This document shows positions 17,180 to 25,219 of a DNA stretch of 46,953 bases, piece after piece (the first letter of the stretch is position 1; each line of letters starts with the position of its first letter). Where the stretch lies: the IMG/VR virus record IMGVR_UViG_3300024323_000011, positions 1-46,953 of that record; one strand, 5' to 3'. The notes under the pieces are model-generated. The model saw only the letters and a program-made list of their open reading frames with translations. It was not told the origin of the DNA and did not search any database. Source of the stretch: a virus. Made by a program: the position numbers and the translations under genes.

Positions 17180-18438
17180 CACTCCATCCCCAATTTATTC
17201 GCGACTTCCTCAAGCAGCAAGTCGTTCTTCAAGTACTCTGTCGCTACGAGTACTTGCTTTGGTCGTCCTGTTGCGCCTTGTACATCGTAGACTTTGATGA
17301 GGTCTAGCTCGTGCAGAACGGAAATGATAGCGCGCATTTCCATGCCACTGCCACCAGAAAGATTGAGCCGACGATACAAGTCTCCACGAGCAACACCAGA
17401 ACTCCCAGCAGCAATAAGTTCAGCACGCATTTTCGCAAGTAGTTTGACATCGCGCTTCTCTGCGCGAGTTCCTGTAAAAAGCTCAGTGCCATATCTCTTG
17501 TACTCCACTACGAGGTTGATGGCTCGTCGAATATGATCGTCACTGACATGCCAATGTCTGTCATTAATCGCCATAAGCCCTGCAAGTCGTAGCACATGGG
17601 CGTCTTCCCGCGATTCAAAACTTTCCCTGTACGTGTCACGATGCACGCGGCGTTGTTCGTACCATTTCGTGAAGGTATCTTTTGCTCCAGTACTGATTCC
17701 GATCCTGGAATTAGATATACTGTCACTGGAGAGTCGCTGTAACTCATCTATCAATTCCTTTCTTAGTTGTTCTTCTCGTTCGCTTGTGGCATCTGGCCAA
17801 GCGACGAGACGTTTCCGCTCTCGTCCGTGGATGAAGTAACAGCGCGATGTAAAACCACCTGCAACAATTTCCGGGCGCACAGCTGTTGCAAGCCATGAAG
17901 GGGTCGATCCAGCCAAGAATGAGCAGTAGACATCGCGTAGATTAAACGAGCCTGTACTGAGCGACCCCCCACCAACACGCTCATCAGGGCAATCATACAA
18001 GTCAGTAAGTAGAGCGGGAATTCCAGCAATGTTCGTACCGCGCCCAAGCATTGCTGCAAGCTCACTAGCAACCAAGAGTACCTGAGCACCATTGCCTTGT
18101 TGAGTTGATCGCGAAAGTTCATTGAGAAGTGCTCCCATTGTTATCTTGCTCTCGATGAGCAGCATCTTTGACTGTTGCCTGTACAACAAATCCCGTACTA
18201 ACCCTGTTGCGACGCGGATAGACGATGACTTCCTCAATATCCCCGACTCGGATACCAAGATCATATACACGTTTAAGTGCACAGGCGCACGGGGGCGATC
18301 TACGATGACAGATCGTCCAAGAGCTACACTGACGCACCACAAGCCGCACGCGAAGTCGTACTCTCGCGGCGTTTCCTGTACGCTCATGTACTCCATGTAC
18401 TTGTGAAGGAACGTTCCCTCTTTGATGAACGGAATCAT
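17179..18438 (-). CDS. DUF3987-like ATPase, probable replication helicase/primase partner
   Basis: This 419-residue protein resembles DUF3987-type phage and plasmid P-loop proteins. Residues 56-75 read NVYMILVSESGILRKSSSIR, a strand followed by a P-loop-like SxSGxxRKSS. This departs from the standard GxxGxGKS but keeps Lys-Ser. A Walker B-like strand follows (VLLVASELAAMLG). A later helical domain has HVLRLAGLMAINDRHWHVSD, the family's usual C-terminal part. The last 90 residues look like a winged helix (GVARGDLYRRLNLSGGSG, LHELDLIKVYDV). Adjacent to DNA polymerase, it may load or act as the replicative helicase; no primase catalytic motif was seen. Confidence 0.65.
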   Translation of the reverse strand: MIPFIKEGTFLHKYMEYMSVQETPREYDFACGLWCVSVALGRSVIVDRPRAPVHLNVYMILVSESGILRKSSSIRVATGLVRDLLYRQQSKMLLIESKITMGALLNELSRSTQQGNGAQVLLVASELAAMLGRGTNIAGIPALLTDLYDCPDERVGGGSLSTGSFNLRDVYCSFLAGSTPSWLATAVRPEIVAGGFTSRCYFIHGRERKRLVAWPDATSEREEQLRKELIDELQRLSSDSISNSRIGISTGAKDTFTKWYEQRRVHRDTYRESFESREDAHVLRLAGLMAINDRHWHVSDDHIRRAINLVVEYKRYGTELFTGTRAEKRDVKLLAKMRAELIAAGSSGVARGDLYRRLNLSGGSGMEMRAIISVLHELDLIKVYDVQGATGRPKQVLVATEYLKNDLLLEEVANKLGME

Positions 18439-20895
18439 TCACAGCTTCACCTTCTCTAAAGTTGACCATCTGTGGATACCTTGCTCGTCCGCTTTCGAGA
18501 ACGCGAATTCACATGGGATAACCAGTTCTTGATTGCGGACGATAAGAGGCTTGGCTGCGTGCTTTGCGAGAATATTCGCAACTCTTGGCATGTCTTCAAG
18601 TCTTGCAAGAGTGATAAGTGCGTCGTGGATGTTGAGTGTAACCGCGGCCTCCAAGCCGTGACGGCTACGAGGCCACTTGGCATCTTCGTGAGCGAGATAA
18701 ATAACCTCACACACTTTGTCTCCAATAGAAGATTGGGGTTCAAAAGCAATGACTGATTGGAGAGCTTCATCGCTGTCGATACGGGATAGTAATATCCAAC
18801 GACGTCCGTATGCGTTAAATAGTACTTTGTCACGCTCAACACGTTTCCGTATGTCCTGCCATGCATTGCTAATTTCTGGGAAGGCAGTGTGGTAAAGTCT
18901 ATGCGCATGTGTAGCCTGTGCAAGTGAGATACCGAATTTGATCGCTGCACTATCCGGCATCAGTGTGTAGTTGAAGCCGTGGACTCCGCGCTTTGCTTGA
19001 TAGCGGAGTGTCGGCTTTCCTTCTTCGTCCCAATCACTCTTTGGTACATCATCATATTGCATTTGAAAGATGCGAACTGCGTTGAGTCGATGCACGTCGT
19101 AGTTGTCAGGATCACTTAACGCTTTCTCGAAGTTCTCTTTGAGTCCTTTGACGTTCCACGCGACTGCGACGTAGCGCGCTTCCGCTTGCGAGAGATCGAA
19201 ATATACAAACCCATAGCCTGGTGGAGCAATGAACATAGGACGTGCGCGGGTAGGTTGATTCTGTAGGTTTGTACCACTGCCCCACATGACCGCAGAGGAA
19301 CTGAGTCGGCCCGGCGCGCTTTGTGTGCCCCATTGACGATACTCACACCGCATACGGCCGTCTTCGTCAACTTGAGTATCAACGTAGGTTGAGTAGAACT
19401 TGTGTTCTTCCTTATACTTGTCGAGCGCACTCAACATCTCCTTCGATACTTGTGATGTGTTCGGATGCATTTTGATGCGATTTCGGTTGTCCTCGTCCGT
19501 AGAATAACCGCGTCCAACGAATTTGAGCTTGTCGAAGAATAGTGCTCTTAATTGCGGGGAACTCCGAGGATTCACTTCCAGTGTCGGGTCGCTCGTCGCT
19601 ATCTGTGCTTTTAAGACAAACTCCTTCTCTAACGCATCTAGTTGCTTGGTCAAGTCCTGTGCAATCGACGCACGTAGCGTCTGGTCTATCAAAATCCCAT
19701 TCACTGTCATCGTAACGAGATGCGGTTGGAGCCTCATGACATGGGAGAAGAAGAACTGTTCGAGCTTCTGCGAGCGTAATTCCTTGTGAGTCTCTTCGCA
19801 TACTTTCCTCGTGATGCAACAGTCCTTTACGTTGTATTCCCAATATCCGTTCATTGAACCAACAGCGCGCCAATCGTCTTTCTCATCCTTGTAATACGGA
19901 TGTTCGGTATACGCTGTGGTGAGGAACGCCAAGGAATGCGGGAGTGCCGGATACAGTGTATGATGAGCGAGGAGAGTATCGTACCACGGAGCAATACGAA
20001 TTCGATCTTTGTACCATAGCCAGTATGCGTCGAAATTGAGATTCTGGCCAATGATTTGGACTTGTTTGTCATTGAACAATTCCTGTATTTCCATACGGAT
20101 AGCCATCTCGTCATGTGCGTCGAATCGTGATGTGTTCTTTTCGTCACGGAAGTTTATGCACATTCCTTCGTGATTGTTGTTGGCGAATCCGATACAGGCT
20201 GTTTCGTTTCCGTTAGTTTCGATGTCTGTTGCTACGGGAATCTTATCAGCGCGTATTGATCGAACATAATCAAGGGCTTGCCTTTTAGTTGGATTAATGT
20301 GTGCGGTGATAAGATACGGACGGTAGGTTCCTTGGAGAACCCTTGCAAGTCTTCGCATGTCAATCTTGAAGTGAACTTCCACACTTGCATCACGAAGTAC
20401 ATACGCTGGATTGTACGAGACAAGTATCTGACCATCGCGTTTGAATCCCATCTCACTTGTGAAGTTAATAACTGAGCCACGCCATTTCTTTATACCCGTG
20501 TGTCCCGTGACACTCTTCAACGCGACGTTGCCTAGTAGAACGATGTATCGCACGTTGGACAGTTCGGACAATTCCTGCATCAAGACCGCGTTCCACTTTC
20601 GTAGTTCTTCCGCTGGCACTGGCGTCTTGTCGTTCTTGTTGTCCTCGCTCGTCGTGCGACGTTTGATCACGTTTGTTATGTAGCATTGTTCTCTCTTCAC
20701 TCCGATCTTGCCAAGCTCTGTCCATAGGTATCTCCCACTTCCACCTACGAGTGGTTGTTTCAATTGGCACTCTGTCTCACCGGGGAATTCCGCGATGATG
20801 CAGATTTGAGATGAAGGCGATCCACTACCTAGGACATTGTACTGTAGTCCTAGTGCTGTCGCGTGTGCTGCTGTCTGTTCTTGAAGTGGTGTCAT
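18439..20895 (-). CDS. Uracil-DNA glycosylase-like / family A DNA polymerase fusion
   Basis: This 818-residue replicative polymerase has three parts. Residues about 30-190 match a family-4/5-type uracil glycosylase (AEFPGETE at 35-42, PLVGGSG, ITNVIKRR), but the usual catalytic His is Asn (N162 in SYNPAYVLRD). Residues about 218-365 are a 3'-5' exonuclease with D224/E226, N285/D289 and Y354/D358 all present. The polymerase domain has motif A DLSQAEAR (D567, E572), motif B R631, K635, Y643, and motif C HDA (757-759). The position of E. coli Pol I Phe762 is His639, and motif C lacks the usual second acid. UDG fusions are known from SPO1-like polymerases. Confidence 0.93.
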   Translation of the reverse strand: MTPLQEQTAAHATALGLQYNVLGSGSPSSQICIIAEFPGETECQLKQPLVGGSGRYLWTELGKIGVKREQCYITNVIKRRTTSEDNKNDKTPVPAEELRKWNAVLMQELSELSNVRYIVLLGNVALKSVTGHTGIKKWRGSVINFTSEMGFKRDGQILVSYNPAYVLRDASVEVHFKIDMRRLARVLQGTYRPYLITAHINPTKRQALDYVRSIRADKIPVATDIETNGNETACIGFANNNHEGMCINFRDEKNTSRFDAHDEMAIRMEIQELFNDKQVQIIGQNLNFDAYWLWYKDRIRIAPWYDTLLAHHTLYPALPHSLAFLTTAYTEHPYYKDEKDDWRAVGSMNGYWEYNVKDCCITRKVCEETHKELRSQKLEQFFFSHVMRLQPHLVTMTVNGILIDQTLRASIAQDLTKQLDALEKEFVLKAQIATSDPTLEVNPRSSPQLRALFFDKLKFVGRGYSTDEDNRNRIKMHPNTSQVSKEMLSALDKYKEEHKFYSTYVDTQVDEDGRMRCEYRQWGTQSAPGRLSSSAVMWGSGTNLQNQPTRARPMFIAPPGYGFVYFDLSQAEARYVAVAWNVKGLKENFEKALSDPDNYDVHRLNAVRIFQMQYDDVPKSDWDEEGKPTLRYQAKRGVHGFNYTLMPDSAAIKFGISLAQATHAHRLYHTAFPEISNAWQDIRKRVERDKVLFNAYGRRWILLSRIDSDEALQSVIAFEPQSSIGDKVCEVIYLAHEDAKWPRSRHGLEAAVTLNIHDALITLARLEDMPRVANILAKHAAKPLIVRNQELVIPCEFAFSKADEQGIHRWSTLEKVKL

Positions 20896-21134
20896 GCTTC
20901 ATCAGCCCACCTGTGATAGCGTTCCCAACATGCACGATGCTTCTTGCGAAGATCGTACGCTATTAACTTTCGTGAGTTGTTCTTGTTCTTCTTGTCGCGT
21001 TCTTCCTCCATTGTGTATCTCATGAAACGGAACACACCGCTCTCTTTCACGATGGGATTGATTACGAAGTCGTATCGCAGAATCCCACCGCTGTAGCTAC
21101 TTATTGTAGCTTCTATCTTTAGCACGTGACTCAT
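20892..21134 (-). CDS. Small basic protein, unknown
   Basis: This 80-residue protein has ATGA junctions on both sides: its ATG at 21134 overlaps the kinase stop and its own stop overlaps the polymerase start at 20895. The N-terminal half is strands (VLKIEATISSYSGGILRYDF). The C-terminal half is a very basic helix (RDKKNKNNSRKLIAYDLRKK, HRACWERYHRWADEA) that could bind nucleic acid or the polymerase. Full coupling between kinase and polymerase argues for a replication accessory role. No family recognised. Confidence 0.75.
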   Translation of the reverse strand: MSHVLKIEATISSYSGGILRYDFVINPIVKESGVFRFMRYTMEEERDKKNKNNSRKLIAYDLRKKHRACWERYHRWADEA

Positions 21135-21736
21135 ACTTTAATCCAGTCTGGCTCTCGTAGCAACGGCATCGCGAATTCACGTGTGATGATGCGCAGCACC
21201 TTCATAGTAAATTCATGAATTGTAGAATTGTTGTTAACATCCCAAGTAGTACAGATATCATCCCTAAGAAAACTACGAGAATCCCCATCAAAAGAAGTAC
21301 CGACACGATGCGCACGAATAAGTAGACAATTATTCTTCCCGGCATTTGCGACCACACGTGTCACCTCGCTCTCAAATCCACAGTCGCTTGCGATGATGAG
21401 ATCGCTGGCACTGTTCTTTGCGTGTTGCCAGAACACTTTGCCGAAGAAGTCATCTCCGTATCGCGGTTTGAGGAGTTCTTCCGAAAGCGCGATAAGTAAT
21501 TGCCTTGGGGTATCACGATACTCCTTCGTTCCTGTGTCCCTACGTTGTAGTACAGTACTCTGTATATCTTTATAGCTTTCAAGAGCACCCTCCCCGATGT
21601 CAAGTAATCCTGCGACTGCACGCTTGATTGGCATTGCGAATTTGAGATGTTGAAACTTGATGTACGGTACGAGTTCCCGTACAACTGTGTCTTTGCCGCA
21701 CTTTGGTGGGCCGTTGAGTAGGACAATCTTTGGCAT
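21131..21736 (-). CDS. Probable deoxynucleoside monophosphate kinase
   Basis: This 201-residue P-loop kinase carries GPPKCGKDT at residues 9-17, the Walker A form of T4 gp1-type dNMP kinases. LKFAMPIKRAVAGLLD and REYRDTPRQLLIALSEELLKP-like segments contact substrate in that family (here KEYRDTPRQLLIALSE). LIIASDCGFESEV is the second strand region. It would phosphorylate dNMPs to dNDPs to feed phage replication. It is coupled to the helicase (TAATG at 21736) and to the small gene downstream (ATGA). Substrate range cannot be read from sequence. Confidence 0.85.
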   Translation of the reverse strand: MPKIVLLNGPPKCGKDTVVRELVPYIKFQHLKFAMPIKRAVAGLLDIGEGALESYKDIQSTVLQRRDTGTKEYRDTPRQLLIALSEELLKPRYGDDFFGKVFWQHAKNSASDLIIASDCGFESEVTRVVANAGKNNCLLIRAHRVGTSFDGDSRSFLRDDICTTWDVNNNSTIHEFTMKVLRIITREFAMPLLREPDWIKV

Positions 21737-23025
21737 TATCTCACCACCGCACTCTGGAAGCTACGTTGGTCGCTAATCACATGTACATGCTTCCTTGCAC
21801 GTGTGACTGCTGTGTAGAAGTTGGCACGATTCTGCAACATGAATGCGTACTTATCCATCATGTACACAACATGCTGGTACTCACTGCCCTGTGACTTGTG
21901 TGTTGTAATCGCATACGCAAGTTGAAGTTGTGTACGTGGATCGTAGCCTTTACGCTCTCCGTCTGCACCTTCGTATTCTACCCAGGGAGGAATGGCAAGA
22001 GTACGATCACCGAAATCAATGGTAACAAGATCATTATCAAGAGAAGTAACGATACCAGTTTCCCCATTGTAAATCTCCAATTGATAGTCGTTCTTTGTCC
22101 ACAGTACCTTGTCACCGACTACGAGAACGAGATTTGTCTTGTCCCATTTGCTACGGGGCATGACGTGAGCGGAGTACATCTTGTCGCCCTGCAACAACTC
22201 TTGAATCGTGACGTTGAGTGCGACCTGTCCAATCCAACCTTTGTTCGTAGGCGTGATTACTTGATTGTCGAGTGAACCGAAGTCGATACCGCTTGTCATC
22301 ACGTAGTCGATGATCCTGTTTTTGTGTTGTTGTGTGATCGTGATTTTGAAATCGTCCATCTGTGAAGGACACATGCCGTTGATGATACGGTGTCCGTTCT
22401 TCACGATGCCAGAGCCTTCGCCTTGACGGTAGATGTTCTTGAGTGTGACTGATGGGAACTGTTTGAGATATTTCTCGAATGGAGATAGAGGCTTCGTGCC
22501 TTGTCGATTGAAGTCGCCTTCTTCAATCGGTGGAAGCTGGTTCGCATCACCGAATACGCGCACGAGTCCGCCTGATGGCATAGCGTCCATCAGTGCGCGA
22601 TTCAATTCCTCATTCACCATGCTGTATTCGTCGCCAAGGACCACAGAATAATCGAGTGGTCTTTGCGGCCCGCGTCTCGGCACGGAGATACCGAGTATCT
22701 TGCCTGTCTTTTCGTCTGGATCGCCGGGGTGTGTGTACTCTAGCAACTTGTGTATGGTTGTGGCTTGGATACCAGTTGCTTCGGATATGCGCTTTGCTGC
22801 TTTCCCGGTAGGAGCGCATAGCGCAACGGCGTGTCCTGCATCTACGAATGCATGATACACACGCCGCATGATTGTCGTCTTGCCAGTACCTGCTTGTCCT
22901 GTTACTCCGACAATGCGATTGCTAGTTGAGCAAGCCAGTTCGATGGCTCGTTCCTGCAACTCGTCCTTGATTGAAGTATTCAGCGAAGTATCCGGCGAGG
23001 GTTGTGTGTTCGTCTCGCTGTCCAT
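21736..23025 (-). CDS. SF1 DNA helicase (RecD2/Dda-like)
   Basis: This 429-residue superfamily 1B helicase has motif I GQAGTGKTT (43-51), Ia ALCAPTGKAAKRI, motif II GDEYSMV (131-137), motif III VFGDANQLPPI and motif VI NFYTAVTRARKHV. TTHKSQGSEYQHV marks the UvrD-C2/Viral helicase C-domain. The size resembles T4 Dda, a 5'-3' helicase that remodels forks and removes proteins. GGGAG sits 11 bases before the ATG at 23025. Its first 104 bases overlap the end of the upstream gene in another frame. It is coupled downstream to the kinase. Confidence 0.92.
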   Translation of the reverse strand: MDSETNTQPSPDTSLNTSIKDELQERAIELACSTSNRIVGVTGQAGTGKTTIMRRVYHAFVDAGHAVALCAPTGKAAKRISEATGIQATTIHKLLEYTHPGDPDEKTGKILGISVPRRGPQRPLDYSVVLGDEYSMVNEELNRALMDAMPSGGLVRVFGDANQLPPIEEGDFNRQGTKPLSPFEKYLKQFPSVTLKNIYRQGEGSGIVKNGHRIINGMCPSQMDDFKITITQQHKNRIIDYVMTSGIDFGSLDNQVITPTNKGWIGQVALNVTIQELLQGDKMYSAHVMPRSKWDKTNLVLVVGDKVLWTKNDYQLEIYNGETGIVTSLDNDLVTIDFGDRTLAIPPWVEYEGADGERKGYDPRTQLQLAYAITTHKSQGSEYQHVVYMMDKYAFMLQNRANFYTAVTRARKHVHVISDQRSFQSAVVR

Positions 23026-23161
23026 TTGACTTCATCTCCCGCTGCGTGTGAGCCTCATATGCATCCCGACCGAATACCGTCTCGACAGTCACACGACCAT
23101 CATCGTGTTCAGTCGTGATCTGGAAGACATCTTCATCCACTTCGTAGATTGTGCTGCGCAT
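22922..23161 (-). CDS. Small protein overlapping the helicase start, unknown
   Basis: This 79-residue protein starts at 23161 with AGGAG 9 bases upstream and ends 104 bases inside the helicase gene, in another frame. Both starts have good Shine-Dalgarno sequences, so the overlap appears real. The N-terminus is acidic and strand-like (STIYEVDEDVFQITTEHDDG, VTVETVFGRDAYEAHTQ). The part inside the overlap includes TTLAGYFAEYFNQGRVAG. It could modulate helicase translation by coupling. No family recognised. A wrong stop by sequencing error is the alternative. Confidence 0.6.
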   Translation of the reverse strand: MRSTIYEVDEDVFQITTEHDDGRVTVETVFGRDAYEAHTQREMKSNGQRDEHTTLAGYFAEYFNQGRVAGTSHRTGLLN

Positions 23162-23408
23162 TTTTCTTCTCCTGTTGTTCAAGTGCTTTTGCCATGTTGA
23201 CTGCGCTCTCTCGTATGAACGCTGATACTGTAACTCCGAGTCTCGCTGCTTGTCGTTCGATCATCGCATTCTCCGCACCGTTGTAACGCTGCATAAGACG
23301 TTCGGTTCCGTGCTTGCCTTCTGTTCTTGCGTGCACTCCGTAATCACGTTGGAATGGTAGCGGTATCGGGATTGTGACGGTTTGTAGATTCTCGCTCGTT
23401 GGGTCCAT
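23133..23408 (-). CDS. Possible ribbon-helix-helix DNA-binding protein
   Basis: This 91-residue protein has its start at 23408 fixed by GGGGAG 5-6 bases upstream. Residues about 48-75 (MIERQAARLGVTVSAFIRES then AVNMAKAL) have the helix-turn-helix-like spacing of ribbon-helix-helix or Arc/MetJ proteins. A Thr/Ile/Pro strand region precedes it, and the C-terminus is a Gln/Glu/Lys helix. It may be a small transcription regulator. Its Shine-Dalgarno lies within a possible hairpin described at 23414-23457, so translation could be regulated. Confidence 0.65.
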   Translation of the reverse strand: MDPTSENLQTVTIPIPLPFQRDYGVHARTEGKHGTERLMQRYNGAENAMIERQAARLGVTVSAFIRESAVNMAKALEQQEKKNAQHNLRSG

Positions 23409-23413
23409 GCTGT

Positions 23414-23457
23414 CTCCCCGAAACAAAACGGGGAGAGCAACTTGCGCTGCCCTCCCC
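23414..23457 (-). promoter_or_regulatory. Terminator with a mutually exclusive Shine-Dalgarno hairpin
   Basis: On the minus strand the RNA can form a 12-bp stem (23457-23446 with 23441-23430, two G-U pairs) capped by a GCAA tetraloop and followed by TTTTGTTT (23428-23421), a rho-independent terminator after gene 23485-23706. The next gene's GGGGAG (23419-23414 strand equivalent, lying just before the ATG at 23408) can instead pair, over 7 bp, with the CTCCCCG arm at 23435-23429, the terminator's own 3' arm. The two hairpins share this arm and cannot coexist, an arrangement like an attenuator or switch. Regulation itself is inferred. Confidence 0.7.
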
Positions 23458-23484
23458 GCCCTGTGCATTCGTTAGAAAGTACAG

Positions 23485-23706
23485 TTACGAAGTGACGAGA
23501 GTGGGAGCGGCCTTCTTACGAGTGCCGCGAGGAATGGTGATCTTCTTGACCTGAAGCTCCTTGTCATTCAGAAGCTCGTCGATGAGTTCATCCTTGTTGA
23601 ACTTGAAGATGGGATCAGCAGTGAGGCTACCCTTGTACGCCATATAGAGTACACGATCCTTGATGGGACCACGGGGAGCCTTAACCTTGGCAGTATTGGC
23701 AGCCAT
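23485..23706 (-). CDS. Small basic protein, unknown
   Basis: This 73-residue protein starts at 23706 with AAGGA about 10 bases upstream. It is basic and Lys-rich at both ends (MAANTAKVKAPRGPIKDRVL, KKITIPRGTRKKAAPTLVTS) around a helical centre (KFNKDELIDELLNDKEL). It is transcribed from its own promoter (23777-23805) and stops just before a terminator, so it can form a one-gene transcript, which suggests abundant product. The size, charge and strong expression signals fit a nucleic-acid-binding protein; no family recognised. Confidence 0.75.
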   Translation of the reverse strand: MAANTAKVKAPRGPIKDRVLYMAYKGSLTADPIFKFNKDELIDELLNDKELQVKKITIPRGTRKKAAPTLVTS

Positions 23707-23739
23707 GAAATTGATTCCTTGTAATGATGTTCTACGAAA

Positions 23740-23805
23740 CCCTGTCACCTAGGCTCATTCCCAAGTGACAGGGATACTCTTACGCTACGCCACGCTTTTA
23801 GTCAA
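23740..23805 (-). promoter_or_regulatory. Minus-strand promoter with inverted repeat at the start site
   Basis: Reading the minus strand, TTGACT (23805-23800), a 17-bp spacer and TAAGAG (23782-23777) form a sigma-70-like promoter after the DUF669-like gene. A perfect 9-bp inverted repeat (23740-23748, CCCTGTCAC, and 23765-23773, GTGACAGGG; 16-nt loop) covers the predicted start site and leader. It may be an operator or a leader hairpin that protects the transcript of gene 23485-23706. Confidence 0.7.
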
Positions 23806-23817
23806 GCATCTCACCTA

Positions 23818-24249
23818 CTAATTCATAGGCTCGACGGCATTAATTTCGGCCCGCTTCTCCCCGTTGTACTCGGACTCGGCAACCTTGAGGGCCGCCGACT
23901 TGCCGATGCAATCGTTGAGGTCGAACCGCTTTGTCACAGGGACACGGAGTGCTTCACAGAATTTGCGAATGTTGAAACGTGTACGTGCAGTGTCGTCAAG
24001 TCCAACACGACGGTAGTACAGCTTGACAGAATCAGCTTGAATTGCAGCGAAGTCAGGAGGGAATTGATCAGGAGAGATTGTGAATTCTACTTCTGCATAC
24101 TTGCCGCCTTTCTTGGAGATACGTGCAACAGCACCTGTGACAGTACCGATGTACGAACGTGGCGGGAGAGGCGGGGGAGCTTCTGCTTTCGAGATGTCGT
24201 CTGCGAACTCGAATACGCTACCAAGCTCTGGTGCATTATCGTCAGCCAT
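23818..24249 (-). CDS. DUF669-like protein, possible ssDNA-binding/recombination accessory
   Basis: This 143-residue protein has an acidic Pro-rich N-terminus (LGSVFEFADDISKAEAPPPL), then strands RSYIGTVTGAVARISKKGGK-YAEVEFTIS. It continues with FNIRKFCEALRVPVT and a C-terminal ALKVAESEYNGEKRAEINAV. This pattern resembles DUF669 proteins, which commonly sit beside Sak4-type recombinases, as here. An OB-fold ssDNA-binding role is plausible because no other SSB was recognised. It follows the ATPase gene on the same strand. Confidence 0.65.
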   Translation of the reverse strand: MADDNAPELGSVFEFADDISKAEAPPPLPPRSYIGTVTGAVARISKKGGKYAEVEFTISPDQFPPDFAAIQADSVKLYYRRVGLDDTARTRFNIRKFCEALRVPVTKRFDLNDCIGKSAALKVAESEYNGEKRAEINAVEPMN

Positions 24250-24279
24250 TTGAATGTCCTTCTTTAATTTACTTACACA

Positions 24280-25065
24280 CTACTTAGGCAGTTCGAGTTT
24301 GTTGTATTCATTCTTCTTCCACCGATCGAACAACTCGGCGAGAAGTACTTTAGCGGGGTTGTCTTTATTCGATGCCTCGAATTCAAATCCTTTCTGAGCA
24401 TCGAACATGCGCGTCTTCATTGGTTTGTAGAGGCCAAACTGGCGCACTTGCACGTACCGTACTAGATTTCGCTCTTGCATATGCCACACCTCAGAGATTT
24501 GAGATGGCACTTCTTGTTTCAGCGATCCGCCTAGCAGGACAGTGATTTCGTTAACTGCTCCCTCAGCACCGAGTGTAGGTGTATCCTCGTGACCAATGAA
24601 GATAACGTGTTTGTCATGTTTCGCAGTCGCGAGGAGTACTGACTTACATAGTCCAAGAGTGAACCGATTTCTGAATCCGTAACCAGAAGGTCCGGGGTTC
24701 TCAAATACGCTTCCAGGTGCATACTTATGTCCTGCACTGTACGCAACTGCTCTCGATACGAATGCAGTGACGCTGTCAACGATAACGGTGGAGATGTCAG
24801 GATGAGTTCGGAGTTCTCTGTCGATGCCGAATGGGTCGGATTCTTTAACTTGATTGACGCAGCTGTCGTGTTCCGTCGTGTAGTCTTTGATGAGTGTTTC
24901 ATCGCTTTTCTCCAGTGATGCTGGACCGTCGTTGTCGAAGTTTATGAATAGACGCTTACCGGGTGCAGTGTTCGCGAAGTGCGTCTTGCCACAACCAGCC
25001 GGTCCCCACAGGAACATACTGACACGGACAGGACGCGTCTTGAGTGGTGCTGCTTCAGGTGGCAT
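24280..25065 (-). CDS. Sak4-type RecA-like ATPase (AAA_24)
   Basis: This 261-residue RecA-core ATPase has Walker A GPAGCGKTH at 21-29 preceded by strand VSMFLW. Walker B is STVIVDSVTAF (92-102), and further sensor-like strands (HVIFIGHEDTPTL) follow. It has no N- or C-terminal extensions, so it is of Sak4 size. Such proteins assist single-strand annealing recombination with an SSB or DUF669 partner, encoded next. The start at 25065 overlaps the 53-residue gene upstream by 11 bases. A replication role for origin-independent restart is also possible. Confidence 0.85.
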   Translation of the reverse strand: MPPEAAPLKTRPVRVSMFLWGPAGCGKTHFANTAPGKRLFINFDNDGPASLEKSDETLIKDYTTEHDSCVNQVKESDPFGIDRELRTHPDISTVIVDSVTAFVSRAVAYSAGHKYAPGSVFENPGPSGYGFRNRFTLGLCKSVLLATAKHDKHVIFIGHEDTPTLGAEGAVNEITVLLGGSLKQEVPSQISEVWHMQERNLVRYVQVRQFGLYKPMKTRMFDAQKGFEFEASNKDNPAKVLLAELFDRWKKNEYNKLELPK

Positions 25066-25216
25066 TCTTGTTCAACGCTTCCATGACTCGTGTTGCTAGT
25101 TCAACGTCTACGAACATTGCTTGTACGTTGTCGTTCTCGTCAACTAGACATACAGAGTAACCGTATCCTTCAAATTCTTCGTCTGCACGTTCTTGATTGT
25201 CATCGAGTTTCCACAT
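25055..25216 (-). CDS. Small acidic protein, unknown (53 aa)
   Basis: This 53-residue frame starts at 25216 with AGGAG 8 bases upstream and overlaps the Sak4 start by 11 bases. It is acidic: MWKLDDNQERADEEFEGYGY, then VCLVDENDNVQAMFVDVELA and a final helix RVMEALNKNAT. The good ribosome site and tight fit between two genes support it as real. It could be a small regulator of the adjacent recombinase, but nothing in it identifies a function. Confidence 0.75.
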   Translation of the reverse strand: MWKLDDNQERADEEFEGYGYSVCLVDENDNVQAMFVDVELATRVMEALNKNAT

Positions 25217-25219
25217 GTG

